NCBI RefSeq assembly: GCF_900142785.1 | Contig: NZ_FRCD01000014.1 | Location: forward strand, 62,001-126,000 | Source: Chryseobacterium carnipullorum | GTDB taxonomy: Bacteria; Bacteroidota; Bacteroidia; Flavobacteriales; Weeksellaceae | Direction of reading: 5' to 3' | Length of the DNA: 64,000 nt | Shown here: piece after piece, positions 63,529 through 64,000 of the stretch | Position numbering within the stretch: the first letter of the stretch is position 1 | Layout of the letters: each line of letters begins with the position of its first letter | Made by a program: the position numbers and the translations under genes | Notes under the pieces: model-generated | The model's database searches: none | Told to the model about the DNA's origin: nothing | What the model saw: only the letters and a program-made list of their open reading frames with translations

Positions 63529-64000
63529 ATGAAAAAATTATTTACGTCAGCCATTTTGGTCCTGATTCTCAGCATCAGTGTCGGTGCACAGGAAAAAGTC
63601 TATTTTGACGAAAACTGGGAAAAAACCACTCAGGATAAAATGGAATTCTACCGTGAAACAGAGAATAAAGGCAAACTCACTTTAATCAGAGATTTTTATA
63701 AAAACGGCAAACTTCAGATGGAGGGTCTCGCATCCAATACAATTCCTGGCAGCGAAGTCTATGAAGGTAAAGTGATCTGGTACAGTCCTGAAGGTAAAAT
63801 CTTAAGCACCGCAACCTTTTCCGGAGGAAAGCAAATAGGACCGGCTCAGACGTTTGATGAGAAAGGAAGACCTGTGGAGGATCTTGTGTATAAAGCGGAT
63901 GGTACCTTTAAGGGAAAAATGTACGTCTATAAAGATCCGGAGTTATCCTCTTTTTATAACAGCGTTACGATTTATGAGAATTCTGATACTTTCAAAACAA
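63529..64000 (+). CDS. exported YwqK/MORN-like repeat protein, cut by the window edge
   Basis: At least 157 residues, no stop before the window end. Signal peptide MKKLFTSAILVLILSISVGAQ. Repeats of the MORN/YwqK type: LIRDFYKNGKLQMEGLA, then VIWYSPEGKILSTATFSGGKQIG and QTFDEKGRPVEDLVYKADGTFKGKM. Such proteins were once named YwqK-type antitoxins but many are simply exported repeat proteins. The remainder is outside the window. Confidence 0.85.
   Translation, partial: MKKLFTSAILVLILSISVGAQEKVYFDENWEKTTQDKMEFYRETENKGKLTLIRDFYKNGKLQMEGLASNTIPGSEVYEGKVIWYSPEGKILSTATFSGGKQIGPAQTFDEKGRPVEDLVYKADGTFKGKMYVYKDPELSSFYNSVTIYENSDTFKT

Noticed and set aside
1-64000. rRNA, tRNA, prophage or complete insertion sequence
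   Set aside because: No rRNA or cloverleaf sequence, integrase, transposase or phage structural gene was recognised, though small RNAs without strong motifs could be missed by eye.

Overview
The window looks like chromosomal DNA of a Chryseobacterium-like flavobacterium (Bacteroidota, Weeksellaceae). The evidence is AT-rich intergenic DNA, promoters of the TAnnTTTG type, T9SS sorting domains, gliding genes gldF/gldG, a secreted protein-glutaminase of the kind described from Chryseobacterium, and a glycosylasparaginase of the Elizabethkingia/Flavobacterium AspG type. No rRNA, tRNA, CRISPR array, phage or complete insertion sequence was seen.

Layout. 1-6850: tryptophan operon trpG(partial)-D-C-F-[unknown gene]-B-A, then lipB. 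7038-12513: serine hydrolase, protein-glutaminase with a small lipoprotein resembling its pro-region, a nitroreductase-ohrR-ohr peroxide operon and a NERD/zinc-finger protein. 12580-24606: a putative exported peptide deformylase-like protein, a ChaN-like protein, and a seven-gene haem-uptake operon (TonB receptor, HmuY-like lipoprotein, HmuT, HmuU, HmuV, methyltransferase, HmuS). Divergent from it are two T9SS-exported proteins, one HmuY-like. Matching operators TAGAATnATTCTA sit directly after the -7 boxes of the two T9SS genes, and a degenerate copy precedes the receptor. 24779-26653: monooxygenase-like protein, TSUP transporter and an Rrf2 regulator. 26796-30416: a run of unrelated, mostly acidic proteins (DUF4268, two unknowns, DUF2314-ankyrin) with a frameshifted gene and an AraC remnant, resembling an immunity-gene array. 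30515-31981: XRE regulator, a Cys-rich peptide with a RiPP-like leader, and a TonB-C-like protein.

32065-36844: gldG, gldF, hemJ, an unknown exported protein and kbl. 37006-46391: a cupin-8 protein whose promoter is nearly identical to that of the TSUP gene, tandem M1 peptidases with T9SS tails, dacB and priA. 46895-48933: AEC transporter and a papain-like lipoprotein. 49007-58472: beta-mannosidase, GxxExxY protein, a triple ~170-bp repeat, cutC, aspG, two YeeE/YedE-type transporters, a Crp-family regulator and a GH20 hexosaminidase. The three hydrolases together fit the last steps of N-glycan breakdown. 58575-64000: DUF4197 protein, the two subunits of a 3-oxoacid CoA-transferase separated by an oppositely oriented ABC exporter, and a YwqK-like protein cut by the window edge.

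The most novel leads are the stand-alone protein-glutaminase pro-region-like lipoprotein, the -7-abutting operators of the haem locus, the twin TSUP/cupin promoters, and the exported deformylase with an altered metal-ligand motif. All functional calls come from reading motifs and recalling families; no database search was run.
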